From: Urophycis tenuis
Taxonomy: Eukaryota > Chordata > Actinopteri > Gadiformes > Phycidae
Reading direction: 5' to 3'
Assembly: GCA_036785325.1 (NCBI GenBank)
Contig: JAXIVH010000010.1
Coordinates: forward strand, 6,030,284 to 6,094,283
Length of the DNA: 64,000 nt
This document shows positions 1 to 11,876 of the stretch, in pieces. A program made the position numbers and the translations under genes. The notes under the pieces are model-generated. The model was not told the DNA's origin. It searched no databases and saw only the letters and a program-made list of their open reading frames with translations. Numbering within the stretch: position 1 is the first letter of the stretch; each line of letters starts with the position of its first letter.

Positions 1-1497
1 CCTGCTCTGTGGGCATGGTGTTGCAGTTTCCACACAAACACCTGTCAAAAGAAAATTAGTTAGAATTTCACTTGAATGCAAGTACACAAGCATAGTTGGA
101 TAAGAAGTAAGATTTTCCTAACCATGTCAAGTGCATAAAACTTGTGACATTTGAATAATGTTGAGATGAAAAACAGTGGCATTTTAATCAACATTACACT
201 GCCTCGATTTTCTACCAGAATGACACATTACTGATACAGACATATTTATGCTGAAATACAAAAGTAAATCCTAAAGACCTAGAACAACAAACGTCAGGGT
301 GCTGTTACGATGAAACACCTCTGCTAAAACAATCACAAACTTAGCAAAATATAGAATTTAGGTTAGGCCTACTATGCAAGCATCGTTTGATAGCCTACTA
401 GTTTCTACATTATACATTTATCCGTAGATAGCAAGAATACAGTCAAGAGAGATAAGTATAATGTTACTACACTATTTACAAAATTGCTCATTCACCAAAA
501 AAGCTCGAAGTAACAAAGATACAGCGAAGACGTAACCGTTAGCAGGAGCTAACATGTAAGTAACAGTGTAATAACACACAGAACGTAAAAAAATAAATAT
601 ATAAAGTCGCATGATATATGTAACTTACCATTCAAAAACCTCCTGCGGCAGCCGCAGAGTAAGAATTTCAGCCGGCGTCTCTCCCTCTGGGTCAGATTCC
701 GGCTCAAACTGGTAGGGTTGAACTAGAGTCCTTTAGAGAGACTAGAGTCTCTCTATAGTACTCTAGGTTGAACCACAGAGTTTCTGCCAGCCATTGGCCG
801 AGTCAGTCTGTAAACATTAGCACATGGCTATGGAGCCGAGGCTCGGCTCCGTAGGGACCACGCCCCTCGCAGAGAGGTGGGCGTGGTCTGGTGTAGCTCA
901 TTTACATAAAAGAGACAGGCCCTGAAACAGACCGTTTTGAACAGAGCTGTTTTTAAGTGATGAAGAGAGACCTACAATATTTGATCCAAAGGCAATTTTG
1001 ACCAAAGCATGTCACAGACATGTCTTTGACACACCTGGGAACTATTTTAATTTGTGGAAACGGGGCATAATATGGGACCTTTAAGAATAAATGTGTGATT
1101 TCAGTACCCTCTAAGGTTAAAAAGACACTAGTTTGGGGTAAATAACTACTATATTAATACAAGGGTGGATTACTCTCTTAATGGGGCCCCTGATCAAATA
1201 TAGAATGTGTTATGTCTTAATAGGGCTCCTTATTCATACAAAATGGGTTATGGGTTGATGTCTGAATGGGGCCCCTCAGGTTGATAGCCCAGGATATGTG
1301 ATGTAATATATCTGACAGCCCTCTAAATCATGAAATTCTGCTTATGACACAATGTCTGTGTCAAACCCTGAATGTATGTAATCAATTATGGACTTAACTT
1401 TGAATCCAAAATATAGGCCAGGCCTTGAAAGTAAGTTCGCCTGTGCAGGCCCTGCAAGTCAGGTTATAGGCTATGAATCTGAACAAATTAAGGTATA
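1..1497. other. Intergenic DNA without a recognised gene
   Basis: AT-rich sequence in which I see no coding exon. The part from about 830 to 1085 (GC-rich block around 835-895, then a tail ending in a GGGCATAATATGGGACC-type end) looks like one end of a non-autonomous DNA transposon of a kind common in fish. I could not find the matching opposite terminus, so this is only a probable remnant. Confidence 0.4.
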
Positions 1498-1844
1498 GCC
1501 CATCTCAGGGGCGGAGCGGAGGGGTGGCTTTCGGGGCTGAAGCCCCGAATCTCACTTCAAAAGCCCCGGATCTTTTTTAAGCTTTTGAAATTATGACAAC
1601 CGAATAGTTATTGTTTCTTTCCATTAAATAGTATTGTCTTGAGCAGGCCCTGCAGCTGAAAATATAGGCTATGAATTAGAAGGGATTTAGGATTTGCCAG
1701 TGTCCAGCAGGTCACCCTAAAAGGGACTAGAATGCAGGAAATCGCATCTTAGAAATTAAAATTTTTCTGGGGGAGAACCTCCAGACCCCCCTCTGGACTA
1801 AGTCCCGGATGTACACAAAGTCTGGCTCCACCCCTGGCCCATCT
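1498..1844. mobile_element. 331-bp hAT-type MITE with 8-bp TSD
   Basis: The element runs 1506-1836. It starts CAGGGGCGGAGC and ends GGCTCCACCCCTG, which are inverted copies with one mismatch. It is flanked on both sides by the direct repeat GCCCATCT (1498-1505 and 1837-1844). Eight-base target duplications with CAG-type ends are the signature of the hAT superfamily. There is no ORF, so it would be mobilised in trans. The superfamily assignment is inferred from the ends only. Confidence 0.75.
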
Positions 1845-1989
1845 CCAGCTGGCCATCCCTAAAATGAACCAGAATACAGGAAATCACATCTACTAAAATT
1901 AACATTCTGGTGACTCCACAGTGGTGGGACAGGGGCCCCAAAAGGTTTGAATCAAATTCTGCTTAGGGCCCCCAAAAGGCTAGGGCCGG

Positions 1990-2250
1990 CGCTGCTGATG
2001 AATGAGTTTTTTATTTTGTACAAACCCTCATATTATTGAGCAGACTCCACACAGGGTACCCAAATCGCCAAAGTGAAGAATATGTTTATAGTCTGTGACT
2101 TCAATCTTGGAGTGGCAGTGATCCAGTTCAAGTCATATTTAGAATGGTATGAATAGTCCGTGCTGTACCCAGTTTAAGAGATTTAACTGGGCGTGATCTC
2201 ACGCCCAGTGGAATGTAGCAAAAGCAGTTGTCGCTTCTAGGAAGAGGACA
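1990..2250. repeat. Unit-start marker block, copy A
   Basis: This block recurs near 21756-22020, 36541-36740 and 51450-51660, each time just downstream (minus-strand sense) of a B30.2 gene. Its four occurrences define the period of the tandem array: about 10.4, 11.8 and 11.3 kb between successive copies after removal of the gypsy, L1 and L2 insertions respectively. No coding potential is evident. Confidence 0.7.
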
Positions 2251-2490
2251 GCCAGACAGACAGACATACATACTTTAATGATCCCTGAGGGAAATTGCAG
2301 TAACAGTTACAATACACCAGGGAAAAAAAAGAGACAGACACTCTACATATAGTAGAGTGTTAGAATATATAAATTTATAATATAAACCTATGTAAAAAAT
2401 ATACAAAAAATATATACAGTATAAAGAAATATAAAAAATATACATAAATGTACATACATCCAGGCATACACTAGCATACACATAGCTGAC
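2251..2490 (-). mobile_element. Truncated Rex1-type LINE, 3' end only
   Basis: The stretch begins with CAGACAGACAGACATACA and a TTTAATGATCCCTGAGGGAA motif, followed by an AT-rich tail. It matches the 3' end of the larger Rex1 element at 58984-59300, including the shared ACACTCTAC and TAGTAGAGTGTTAGAA stretches. Only the 3' UTR is present, as usual for LINEs truncated at their 5' end. Confidence 0.7.
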
Positions 2491-2591
2491 AAATAGACAC
2501 TAAAAAGAGACATTGTATTTTTCCTTTACGCAAATCACTTAGCACTCTGCCTTCACCTATTTAAAGCTCACACATCCACTACGCTGTGCTA

Positions 2592-2594
<3 letters not shown>

Positions 2595-2628
<34 letters not shown>
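2595..2628. repeat. (GT)n microsatellite
   Basis: Uninterrupted GT dinucleotides, followed by ATGTATAT repeats to about 2653. The same tract with different lengths recurs downstream of the other B30.2 copies, for example near 22200 and 37817. Confidence 0.9.
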
Positions 2629-2629
<1 letters not shown>

Positions 2630-2697
2630 CACATGTATATACATGTATATACATTTTCAGTTGGGCAAATTCAAGTGTATCATTTACACACATCTTA

Positions 2698-4961
2698 TCA
2701 TTTCATGATGCGTATCGCTCTCTCTTTCTCAATGGTGCCAAACAAAGGGAAAATCCTTTCATTGCAATCAAAACTGACATTAAACGAGTAGATGTGGACC
2801 TTGTGGCCCACATCGTAGAAGGACACCTGTCCCTCCTCCATGTCAAGGAGCACGCCCAACACACTGGGTGCACTTCTGTTCAGCTTAGTGACTGGCAACG
2901 TCATGGCCATGAGCTGGCCCAGCTGCAGCTTCAGAGTCCAGTAACCCAGTGTCGTATTCAAAGCCATAAAGCCTTTTCGCGGTGCAGACTCACAGACCAC
3001 CCCTATCCTCCACTGTTTCTTGCCTGTGATGTCCACCTCCCAGTAGTGCTTTCCGGAAACAAAGCCCTCTGCACCCAACACACACCACCAGCCGTCAAAT
3101 TGGTCTTTGGTTCTTCTGAAGCTATTAAATAGGTCGTACTCGCTCTCCACGATCCGGTCCATTTCCACTGATCTCAGGTCATCAGATATCTTCAGACACG
3201 GGTTGGCAGTATTTGGATCTAGTCTCACCTCAGCTGTGGGTTGGTATCAGAGAGCAGAATGCAGGAGAATATCATTGTTAATGCAACATGTTGCGGTCTA
3301 TTTTTTGCATGTGTTGGTATGAAGATTAAGGAAAAACCCTTCTGTACTGACCTGTTGTGTTCGTAATCCATTTCCACACTGTAAACATACAAGAGCAATG
3401 GTCATCCATAACAACCTGCATCGTCAGCTACCAACGTACAACACAACTGTTACTATAGTTACTTATACACTAAAGTAACAATTAGAAATACTAACCAGAA
3501 TCAGGAACAGCTAAAAGAAGGAAATAATAACATGTAAGCACACACATTAGTGGACACGTTAGGTTACATTCAGCATCAACAATAGTATAGAATGCAGGTG
3601 CAAAGCCATCGAAAACAGTTTGTTGAGAATCAATAACTCTGGTTCCATGAACCCATGTGAGAGAAGCAGCAATCTAAATTATACCGTAATAATGACTCAT
3701 AATAATGAACTGCATTTAGGGGTATGTGTGAGGGTGGGGGTGTTGATGACACCTCTTCCACTAAATAATGCAGAAAAATAGCAAGCAGGAATATACCTCT
3801 ACTTTTAAAGAGCACTACATTTCTGTTCCAGTGTTTTGCAATGTACCCCTGAAAAGAAATAGAGAATCAAATCAATGCTAGAACAGAATAAACATTGGAT
3901 ACAATGTGTAATGTCATTGTTTTTGGGAACCTTTGGTCTGTCCTGTTGCAGGATAATCCAGATGACAAAGTCCATCACAGGAAGTATGTTGGGCAGTTTG
4001 CCCCTCTTCCACTGTTGGTACATGTCCTTCACCACCTCACCCACATCCTGATCCAGACACACTGAGCCCTGTAAATGTGCTCATTTAGAATTATTCTGTT
4101 TGGAATGTTGCCTGACTGGTGTAAGATTCCTTAACATCAATACTGAAACAGCATGCCAGAGTGTGTTCAAGACCTTTTCCATCTCTTTCAGAGTCCATAT
4201 CCATGTAGAAAGATCACCAATGGCCTTCTTTAGCCTTTTGTCCTCTTCAGGCTTTGGTTGACAAGCTTCTTCCCTGTTCTCCTCTGGCACATCATCACAT
4301 GTGCTTGACAAACCTGTTTGTCTGTTGGGCTGGTAAACACGCAATATACTTTGGGGTTTGTCACTGCACACGCAAAATGTCAAAATACAATACATTTTAC
4401 ATCAAGTGAAGGCAAGCTGGAGGACAATGTTTATCGTGTGAACAGGGTATGTAAGGAGAGCTGTAAGGGCTCTGAGATAAGGTGCACAAATATGTAAAAA
4501 TGTTGATATGTCAGTGAATGGAAACACTACCGGGGACATATATGCCCACACTGCTATATTTTATTCTTATTTTTCACCTTACTCTCTCCTGTTTCTGCAT
4601 CATGTTGAATCGGCATATCAATGACACTGTATTCTGTTCTTATGGTCTAACCTCTTTGGCCTGATCTTGTGGTGGGATGTCCTGAGCCAACTGAATCAGG
4701 AATGCCTGTCGCTCCTCCAGACTAGACCCATCTTCACTAACTTTTGTCGACAGTGGGAGATCTCTCATCTGTGTAGATTGATGATTGATTAGTGGGCTTA
4801 GGTTCATGACTGCCAATATAATGCTAACACCATTCACAGCATCGAACCATAACTGGACCCACCTGCAGTATCCGGTCCAGTTCCAGAGCAATCTCTCTGA
4901 GGATGAGTTTAGATTCATCCAGGGTGAAGTCCACAGGCTCTGGTTCAGAGGGATCCACACT
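2698..4961 (-). CDS. B30.2/SPRY multi-exon gene, copy A
   Basis: Minus-strand gene with a complete terminal exon at 2698-3233 encoding a PRY-SPRY domain: LDPNTAN at the PRY start, GKHYWEVDI, RIGVV, LLDMEEGQVSFYDV, FPLF, then a stop. Upstream blocks are bounded by splice-like sites and conserved in the other copies: 3352-3378 (VEMDYEHNR), 3797-3848 (YIAKHWNRN), 3931-4068 (46 codons, DQDVGEVVKDMYQQWKRGK), 4174-4363 (acidic and Lys-rich), 4652-4768 (39 codons) and 4863-4961 (33 codons, ending LREIALELDRILQ). B30.2 domains bind protein ligands and are common in fish TRIM-like immunity families. I do not recognise the N-terminal exons and see no RING or B-box, so the family is unknown. The 190-bp block opens in a phase that does not join its neighbour cleanly and its donor is weak (GTCTTG), so the full model is uncertain. 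A further exon may lie near 5059-5125. Confidence 0.6.
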
Positions 4962-5144
4962 CTATGAAGGAGGTCATAAAAAACAACTCAAACTACTGGT
5001 CAAAGTCCAACGCTCATGCTGTTTATCTTCAAGACTGGCAGAGTAACTTCATTCTCACCTTTAGGTGTAATATTCTGCAGACAATTTTCCTGAGTCGTTG
5101 TCTCGTGACAGCTTGGCAAGGCACACAAATTACACAATCAATAA

Positions 5145-5582
5145 ATGAACATAATAATAATGATAATAACAAGAATGAGTATGCAACTCGGAATAAGTGT
5201 GTTTGAGGCGTGATTCACAGGTGGAGACAGAGTCAGAAGTGCGAATGTCTGGTGGGAGAGAGTTCCATAGGTGGGGAGCAGATCGGCTAAAAGCTCTTGA
5301 CCCCATGGTGGATCGGTTGGCAGATGGAGTTGAGAGCTGGGTGGCAGAAGAGGATCGGAGAGGGCATGAAGGTGTGTGAATGTGGATGAGTTCAGTTAGA
5401 TACATTGGTGCCAGGCTGTGAAGGATCTTGAAAGTAAGGATGTTAAAATCAATGCGTGATTTGATAGGGAGCCAGTGGAGTTGCTGCAGGGCAGGAGTGA
5501 TGTGTTCAATAGATGGAGTTCTGGTGATGATACAGGCGGCTATGTTCTGGACCAGTTGGAGTTTATAAATGAACATATCCAA
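5145..5582 (-). mobile_element. 5'-truncated L2-clade LINE fragment (copy A)
   Basis: On the minus strand this encodes the C-terminal end of an L2/CR1 polyprotein: LQLVQNIAACIITRT, HITPALQQLHWLPIKSRIDF, and MGSRAFSRSAPHLWNSLP. An ATT-rich 3' tail follows at about 5147-5172. The sequence ATAAATGAACATA flanks both ends as a target duplication. The paralogous site near 40497-40520 has the same flanks with nothing between them, so it is an empty site. The fragment lacks the endonuclease and most of the reverse transcriptase and is dead. Confidence 0.8.
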
Positions 5583-5639
5583 GAGATGTTTTGCATTTCT
5601 TAAATTAACACCCAGCTGAAAAACTTAAATGAACCAAAC

Positions 5640-7159
5640 TGATAACAATTTGAGTAGAACATGTACAGGGGGTCTCAAGTGTCAATCAAGGGGTTCGAAT
5701 GCCCGCAAGACCCCCCTGTATTTCGCACCCTAATTTTAAGTTTTAGGTAGCTTTTACGAGCATCTCACCCTTCCTCGACCAAAATCCGGCTTGAGAAAGG
5801 GGGCTGATCTACATTTTGTAGAAGTTTCTTTGTTTTTCTTGGTAGGACCAAAGCTGTTGTAACTGCATGTAAACCTGTTTTCCTCTGTAAAACATAGTGA
5901 AAGTAAAGCAGACCGATTTAAGTTTTTTTTCTTCAAACTATCAGTATTATGACTAAAACTACTTTTTCCTACAGGTGTATTCAGAGCTGTTTCAACATTA
6001 AAATAAACCAACCGTCTTCTGAAGTCATCTTTTATCTTCACTCATTAAATCTCCAGGTGACACAAATCCAGTCCTCTGAGCTTCAGTTTGGTTTGTTTCA
6101 GCAGGTAATCCAATCCAATGTGAACTGTGGCCGTCTACACACCACCTGACACATTGAACACAATGTAACCTGGAAACTGTGAGGTTGTATTTTGTGTAGC
6201 CCCGCCTCCACATTGTTTGTTACAATTCTGCCGTGACAGGGCCTCTCCTGTATTTGTGTTCATTTAATTGATAAGCAAAAAACATGATCATGTTGTTCAC
6301 GTGATGAACAAATTCAACACCAATCTTATATCGTCTTTATTGTTTTCTACATACATTATAATGAGACAAAACCATTACCTTTACAATAAGTCCCCCCTTG
6401 GAACCTCCTCAGGTTAACCTGGGCTGGCCTGAAAGGCTGGCATTATCACAAGGGGATCACTACCAACATTTTTTAGCACTGGCTTCCCCCTCTGTCTCGT
6501 CTGAGGGACTTTCTGTCCCTCCAACTGAGATGCCCTGTGTTACTTTTAGTGTATTTTATCACTTTATACTAATGTAGTAGTATCTTACCTAACAGGTAGG
6601 TATTTTTGTAAGATATTGAACGCAGTTTCGACATGAAACTGACATCACTGTACTCCCGTGATGCAACGGGACATGACGGACAAGGTAAATAACAGAGATG
6701 GCTGCTGCTGATGTTCCATGCGCAGACTACTAAAATGACAATAACGCTCATCACATGCTTTTCGTATGCAGGTGATACAAATCTGATTCTCCAAGCATAC
6801 GTTTTGTTTGTTTCAGCTGGTAATCCAACTGTGAACGGTGGCAGTTGGCACAACAACCAGACAAACCTGTTGACTTAACTTTTATATTTATAGCCCTGCC
6901 CAGAGTTATTTCTTTCTCTAATAGCCTGAAAGTTCAAGTTGTTCATTATCATAGCATCACTTACAGTCATGTAGTGACCTGCGGCTAGGCACCTCTAACC
7001 CACGGTAGAAATGCACAGTGTGTGCTTCCTCAGCTCCCCATGCTGTTGTCCTGTGACTCCCCTTTTTAAAATATGTGACCACTGTGATTACCTGCCTATG
7101 CCCTCTGGTGCCCAAGTGATGTCACAGGAAATATTTACGCAACTTACCATTTACATTTA
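5640..7159. repeat. Unit spacer block upstream of the B30.2 gene, copy A
   Basis: Paralogous to about 27060-27900, 40610-41490 and 54840-55900. It contains a stretch rich in TAGCCCCGCC-like boxes near 6195 that could be the promoter side of the minus-strand B30.2 gene, but no clear first exon or TATA box could be fixed. The part 6240-6560 is shared with 41160-41450 and the part 7060-7159 with 55800-55900. I see no gene here. Confidence 0.5.
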
Positions 7160-7250
7160 AAAATCAAATGGGGTCATATACTGATGTTACCACAGACAAG
7201 ATACCCCGTCTTGTGAGAGGTCTTTCCTGGACTGTCATCTTGAACCGATA
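7160..7250 (-). pseudogene. BEL/Pao reverse-transcriptase fragment
   Basis: The minus strand reads YRFKMTVQERPLTRRGIL and SVVTSVYDPI, the conserved BEL/Pao stretch downstream of the reverse-transcriptase core. A longer copy of the same element is at 56640-57282. This is a short relic only. Confidence 0.65.
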
Positions 7251-7444
7251 GTAGGGTAGGAAGGGGGGCTCACCTGCACCTGAAAGGTATATTTTTCTAA
7301 CCTAGCTTTTTGTAATCCTTAAGGTGTGTAGTAAAGGAATTCGGATGTTCTCCACACAAACATTGTCCCATGTATGATTTTCTTGGACCATCTTTTGCGT
7401 CTGTGCGGGATTTTCGGCTGTGAAAAATAAAAACTTTAAATCTA

Positions 7445-8105
7445 TGTAGCCGATGGGACCAATCGGTGTAGGGAACTTTTATTTTGCGTCACCTCTGTCA
7501 CCTTTCTTGTGTGTTTGCATCACTAGTAAGGGGGGTGGGCGTCCCTGACGGGTTAAGACCCAAAGGAGATTGTGACACAGCGTCAACCAGTGGAGCCGGG
7601 CTACCCAGTGGCCGGCCTTAGAGGGAAGCAACAATGAGGTCGACCCATGGAGCTGGACCGCCTAGGGTACACCCCTTAGTGGAGAGTGACAGCGGGGATG
7701 TGGTGGTCTGGTCCCGTGGAGAGGAACCTCAAGCCATGCCCGTGCGGCCTGATACCCCTCCTGCTGTTGAACTGGGTATACCCAGACTGCCTGATAGCCC
7801 ACCCTGCTGCTATAATGGATACTGGGTCCGAAGATGCATACCCCCCCTTGCGACGCTCAGTGAGACCTAGGGCGGGTCAGCATTCTAATCCCATCACCTC
7901 CCCCGACCAGTGGGTGCAGAAACAATGGACCAATAGGTACAGAAGGAAAAGAGTCCAGGACCTGAGCTGTCATCGTCGGGTCGCCTACTCAATTGGAGGG
8001 GGTGGAGTGTAGCCGATGGGACCAATCGGTGTAGGGAACTTTTATTTTGCTTCACCTCTGTCACCTTTCTTGTGTGTTTGCATCACTAGTAAAGGGGGGG
8101 TGGGC
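7445..8105 (+). mobile_element. Collapsed LTR retroelement remnant
   Basis: Direct repeats of about 97 bp, starting TGTAGCCGATGGG, lie at 7445-7540 and 8008-8105. The right copy follows a purine-rich tract GGAGGGGGTGGAG, as expected of a polypurine tract before a 3' LTR. Between them, 7686-8012 encodes the end of a polyprotein with the motif LRRSVRPRAGQHSNP, typical of the C-terminus of fish LTR-element polyproteins. The element has lost nearly all of its coding region. Whether it belongs to the BEL/Pao relic next to it or to a gypsy family is unclear. Confidence 0.55.
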
Positions 8106-8227
8106 TGTGATTATAGACACCTTGGGTCCTCATGCCGGTAGCCGTCCATTGCTGGTTGTGACGTCTAGCTGTGTTTCGGGTCTTCAATGGCACGGTATGT
8201 TGGAAATAGCTCTCTTTTCTCCTATGA

Positions 8228-8572
8228 GCGAGTGCTCAAGACCCTGGTGGTGGGACAGGGGTCCGGAAGTTTTACATTTTGCGTAGGATACTTTGTTTGC
8301 TATACTACTTGTTTGCTATACTACTATACTACTGATACTTTGTTGTTTGTTTTTGTGTTTTTTAATAAAGAACTGTGTTGTGGAAAGGACAGTTCACATT
8401 TTTTAATGTTTGGTTTATTTGTATATTTGGCATGTGAAAAATGCTGGATATCTTTCTGGAGTAATTTTTCATAGCCTGAACGGCTGAAGGCTGCTCTCTT
8501 CAGGTAAGAGGAGGAATTGTCTCATCAAATGAGAAGTAAAAAGAACATAAAAATAAAAATAATTTTCATAGT
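8228..8572 (+). pseudogene. Orphan gdf3 3' UTR without coding exon
   Basis: From GAGTGCTCAAGACCCTGGTGG to the AATTTTCATAG motif this stretch repeats the 3' UTR that follows each intact gdf3 exon 2, including the AATAAA signal at 8364-8369 and the downstream CCTGAACGGCTGAA block. No gdf3 coding sequence precedes it. It lies only about 420 bp upstream of gdf3 exon 2 copy 1. The simplest reading is that another gdf3 copy once stood here and lost its coding exon by unequal exchange. Confidence 0.8.
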
Positions 8573-8994
8573 TTTTTAGACCTAGGATTTTGATGGGATG
8601 TGATTATCCTTTTACCTCCACCATCGGACCCCTTCCGGTCCCCAGCTTGGAGAAGAACGTGTGACCGTTTGTGATGCGATTGTCTGTCTCTTAGTTCCAC
8701 ACGACCTCCACAATTATTTCATCCAACTGACTGTATATGCCTCACTATACATTGTTTGGTCTGTATTTATCTAAGAAGTATTTGTGAGTAATTAATCACT
8801 AGCATGATCGCCAAAGTTATTCTATAGCCGTCACCTATTTATTATGTTCCTTATGATATGTTTTTTTTTAAATAATAATTGTGTTGATGCATGGACTGCC
8901 CAAAGTAAGGTGTCTTTTTTATTTCAGAAATCTTGTCCCCATCATTTGGAGACCCACTTTGAAGTGGTTGAACTGTTTGTTTCATGCATTGCAG

Positions 8995-9854
8995 GCAGGT
9001 TGGTGTCCTGCTGGGGCAGCCAGGGCTGTGTGGAGAAGCACCTGTTCTTCAACATGTCAGTCCTGCAGCCTGTGGAGCAGCTCTCTCTGGCCCGGCTGGA
9101 GGTCAAGTTTCAGTGGGGCGCGCTAAAGGCCCCAGGGTTCTTCCTGGGGCCCCGGGCCCTCGACGTGTCCCTGTATAAAGTAGTCCGGGCCACTCTCAGG
9201 GCAGCCAGCCACGAAGCCAACCGTAGGCTCCTGCTCTCCCAGTCGGTGGCGCTGGGACCCGAGCCCGCCTCCCTCACGCTGGACCTGACCTCCCTGGCGG
9301 AGACCTGGCGCAGAGCGGGCCGCAACTACGGCCTGGTGCTGGCGCTGCGGCTGCAGGGCCCCGACCCAGAGGAGGAGCTCCTCCCCTTCCAGCCCGGCAA
9401 CGCGCTCCCGCTGCAGCCGGCGGCCGCGTCCGCTCCGCCACCGGCCGTCCACGCCGCGCTGGTGGCCGTGTCGCTCCACCCCGAGCATTGCCGTGCCAGA
9501 CGGAGGCGGAGCGCCGTCCACCTGCCCGTGACGCCCAGGAACGTGTGCAAGCCGCGGCGCCTCTACATCGACTTCAAGGACGTGGGCTGGCAGGACTGGA
9601 TCATCGCGCCGCAGGGCTACCTGGCCAACTACTGCCACGGCGAGTGCCCCTTCCCGCTCAGCGAGAGCCTGAACGGCACCAACCACGCCATCCTGCAGAC
9701 GCTGGTGCACTCGCTGGACCCGCGCGGGACCCCGCAGCCGTGCTGCGTGCCCATCCGCCTCTCGCCCATCTCCATCCTGTACTACGACAACAACGACAAC
9801 GTGGTGCTGCGGCACTACCAGGACATGGTGGTGGACGAGTGCGGCTGTCGGTGA
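8995..9854 (+). CDS. gdf3: gdf3/dvr1 (Vg1-type TGF-beta ligand) exon 2, copy 1
   Basis: Encodes most of the propeptide and the whole mature ligand of a Vg1/GDF1/GDF3-type protein, a secreted partner of Nodal. The propeptide holds FFNMS (N-glycosylation sequon). The furin site is RARRRR followed by SAVH. The 114-residue mature chain has all seven cystine-knot cysteines (VCKPRR, YCHGEC, PCCVP, CGCR), including the inter-chain cysteine that mammalian GDF3 lacks, and a sequon NGT. The exon is placed after TTGCAG at 8991-8994, where it starts in phase 1. A second acceptor, TTTATTTCAG before 8928, would give an in-frame phase-0 exon. No signal-peptide exon is visible upstream. Compared with copies 2 and 3 it differs at several sites, for example R for S before NVCK and I for M in LSPISILYY. 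Confidence 0.9.
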
Positions 9855-10185
9855 GTGTGCGAGGACGCGTCTGGGCAACACGAGTGCTCAAGACCCTGGT
9901 GGTGGGACAGGAGTCCAGAAGTTTTACATTTTGCATTGAATACTTTTTGTTTTGTGTTTTTTAATAAAGAACTGTGTTGTGGAAAGTACTGTTCACATTC
10001 GTTTTTTATGTTTGGTATAATCGTATATTTGGCATGTGAAAAACGATGGATATCTTTCTGGAGTCATTTTTCGTAGCCTGAATGGCTGAATGCTGCTCCC
10101 TTCAGGTAAGAGGAGGAAATGTCTCATCAAATGAGAAATAAAAAGAATATAAAAATAAAAATAATTTTCATAGATTAGGCCTACT
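9855..10185 (+). promoter_or_regulatory. gdf3 copy 1 3' UTR and poly(A) signal
   Basis: AATAAA lies at 9963-9968, about 110 bases after the stop, followed by a T/GT-rich stretch suited to cleavage. The same block follows the other gdf3 copies (AATAAA at 33683-33688 and 46339-46344) and stands alone at 8228-8572. Confidence 0.75.
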
Positions 10186-10189
10186 CCTC

Positions 10190-11215
10190 CTTTACTTCTA
10201 TTACGGATTCAATTAATAATTTATTTGATATGTTTCTGAGAGGAATAATTTAAATGTACTCTGAATTTCAATGCATTGCACATTTTTTTTAGGGCAGTGC
10301 TTCAGAAGTAAATAAGAAATGACGGCTGATGACGCTGATACATTCTCTATTTGTTGATGAACCGCACCCAGTTCGACCATTTCAACCAGTCTCATGCATT
10401 GGGGCGTTTACCCCTTCAATACGGTTCTTAATGAAGCTGTCACATTTTTTGGAGGGAAAAAAATGTGCATGTATGTATGTACAAGTATGCATATTCATGG
10501 CTTTTTTCAGTTGTGCCAAGTTATGTCACGTAAACACCAAGTGGTGAAATTCATGAATTAATTTTGACATGCGAATCCTTCTCCATCTCAATGGTGGCAA
10601 ACACAGGAAGAACAGTTCGTCCTCAAAACAGCCGTAGAGTAATTAGATTAGGCTGACATTGAAGAAGGTCACATAAGGTGACCAGATTTCTGAGACAAAA
10701 TCCAGGGACATTTTCGGTTCAGCGGTTTAAAAACCTCCAAATGTAGTGTTTTTGTCACAGAAAAACTGAAACGGGGACACTGCCCTTACCATTCACAAAG
10801 CAGTTTCTCTCACTCTCTCACTATTGATCCAAAATTGCAGAGGAATTGATTAATAATTGTTTTTTCCCCTGATTAAAGTAGTACATTCTAGCTGAGATCA
10901 GAACATCCTTAAGAACATCCTTAAAATCCTTAAAAAAAACATGTATCGGACATTTTACCCAAACTAAGGCTTCTGTATATGATTTTCACAAGATTTGGGG
11001 AAGACTTTAAAATGGAAAATGCCGCACTTCAAGTTGAATGACAACTTCAGCTTATATATGCTTTTAAGGGGGTTGAATCAGTTTTCACTAATTGTGGGTG
11101 GGAAGTAGCAACCCACCGAAGAGTTTTTAGTGAAAAACAAATCGATGCACTCAAGTCAGAAACAGGAAGTTTTAATACATTGGTCTTTACAAAAAACAAC
11201 AAGTCAACTTAATAA

Positions 11216-11273
<58 letters not shown>

Positions 11274-11876
11274 TCTTTGATAATACACATATAAATTCAA
11301 TGTTAAATAACATAACATACAGCATGATAAACAGTAACACTTACAAAAACATCTTTGGTTCGCCAATTGCATTCAATCAATGATATTCCTGCTGTGTTTC
11401 TCGACTCAGCCCCTAATGAGAATGCGACATGCATACGGATCTTTGCAAAGGTATTAAATTCTCCTGCTCAAATAATATTTTCACTGGATAACAATTGTTT
11501 CAATAATATATGATTATGACTAATAAGTACCATGAGAAAAAAAAAAACTTACTGCCAAACTCACTTTACCAAACCTCAATTCAATTAGGTACAAAATGTT
11601 CAACAATGTTCACAATGAGGCATAATTAGTTAGGTGGTCTATTGTAGTGTATAGGGTTCCGAATGAACAGTTACATACACCTGTTTTATCATTCATTAAT
11701 ACACAGGAGAAGATCCCATGTGCCGTCATCCAAGGTAAACACATGTAGAAGCCCACCTCAGATAAAACCAAGCATATAACACAGAGTGATATAATCACCA
11801 TTAGGTGCAACGTAGCAGACATCAGGCTACGCCATCATAAATCTACAGTCATTCCTCAGGTGGCACCATTTACCCA
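10190..11876. repeat. Unit tail block, copy A
   Basis: Paralogous to about 33890-35920 and 46550-47605. It includes a short, badly decayed B30.2 piece at about 10566-10675 (minus strand; CTCCATCTCAATGGTGGCAAA matches the last B30.2 codons) and a (TC)n microsatellite at 11219-11266. No intact gene is seen. Confidence 0.55.
11219..11266. repeat. (TC)n microsatellite
   Basis: A run of about 24 TC dinucleotides, followed by a short CA run. Confidence 0.95.

Noticed and set aside
2596..3132. 178-codon plus-strand frame opposite the B30.2 exon of copy A
   Set aside because: It begins in a (GT)n repeat and runs antisense to a clear B30.2 domain with a proper stop and splice acceptor on the minus strand.
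9123..9881. 252-codon minus-strand frame opposite gdf3 exon 2
   Set aside because: It mirrors the GC-rich gdf3 coding sequence, recurs at the other two copies only because the sense strand is conserved, and has a low-complexity valine/histidine/arginine composition with no domain.
11219..11266. Regular short repeats as a CRISPR array
   Set aside because: All regular repeats in the window are microsatellites without spacers, in eukaryotic DNA.
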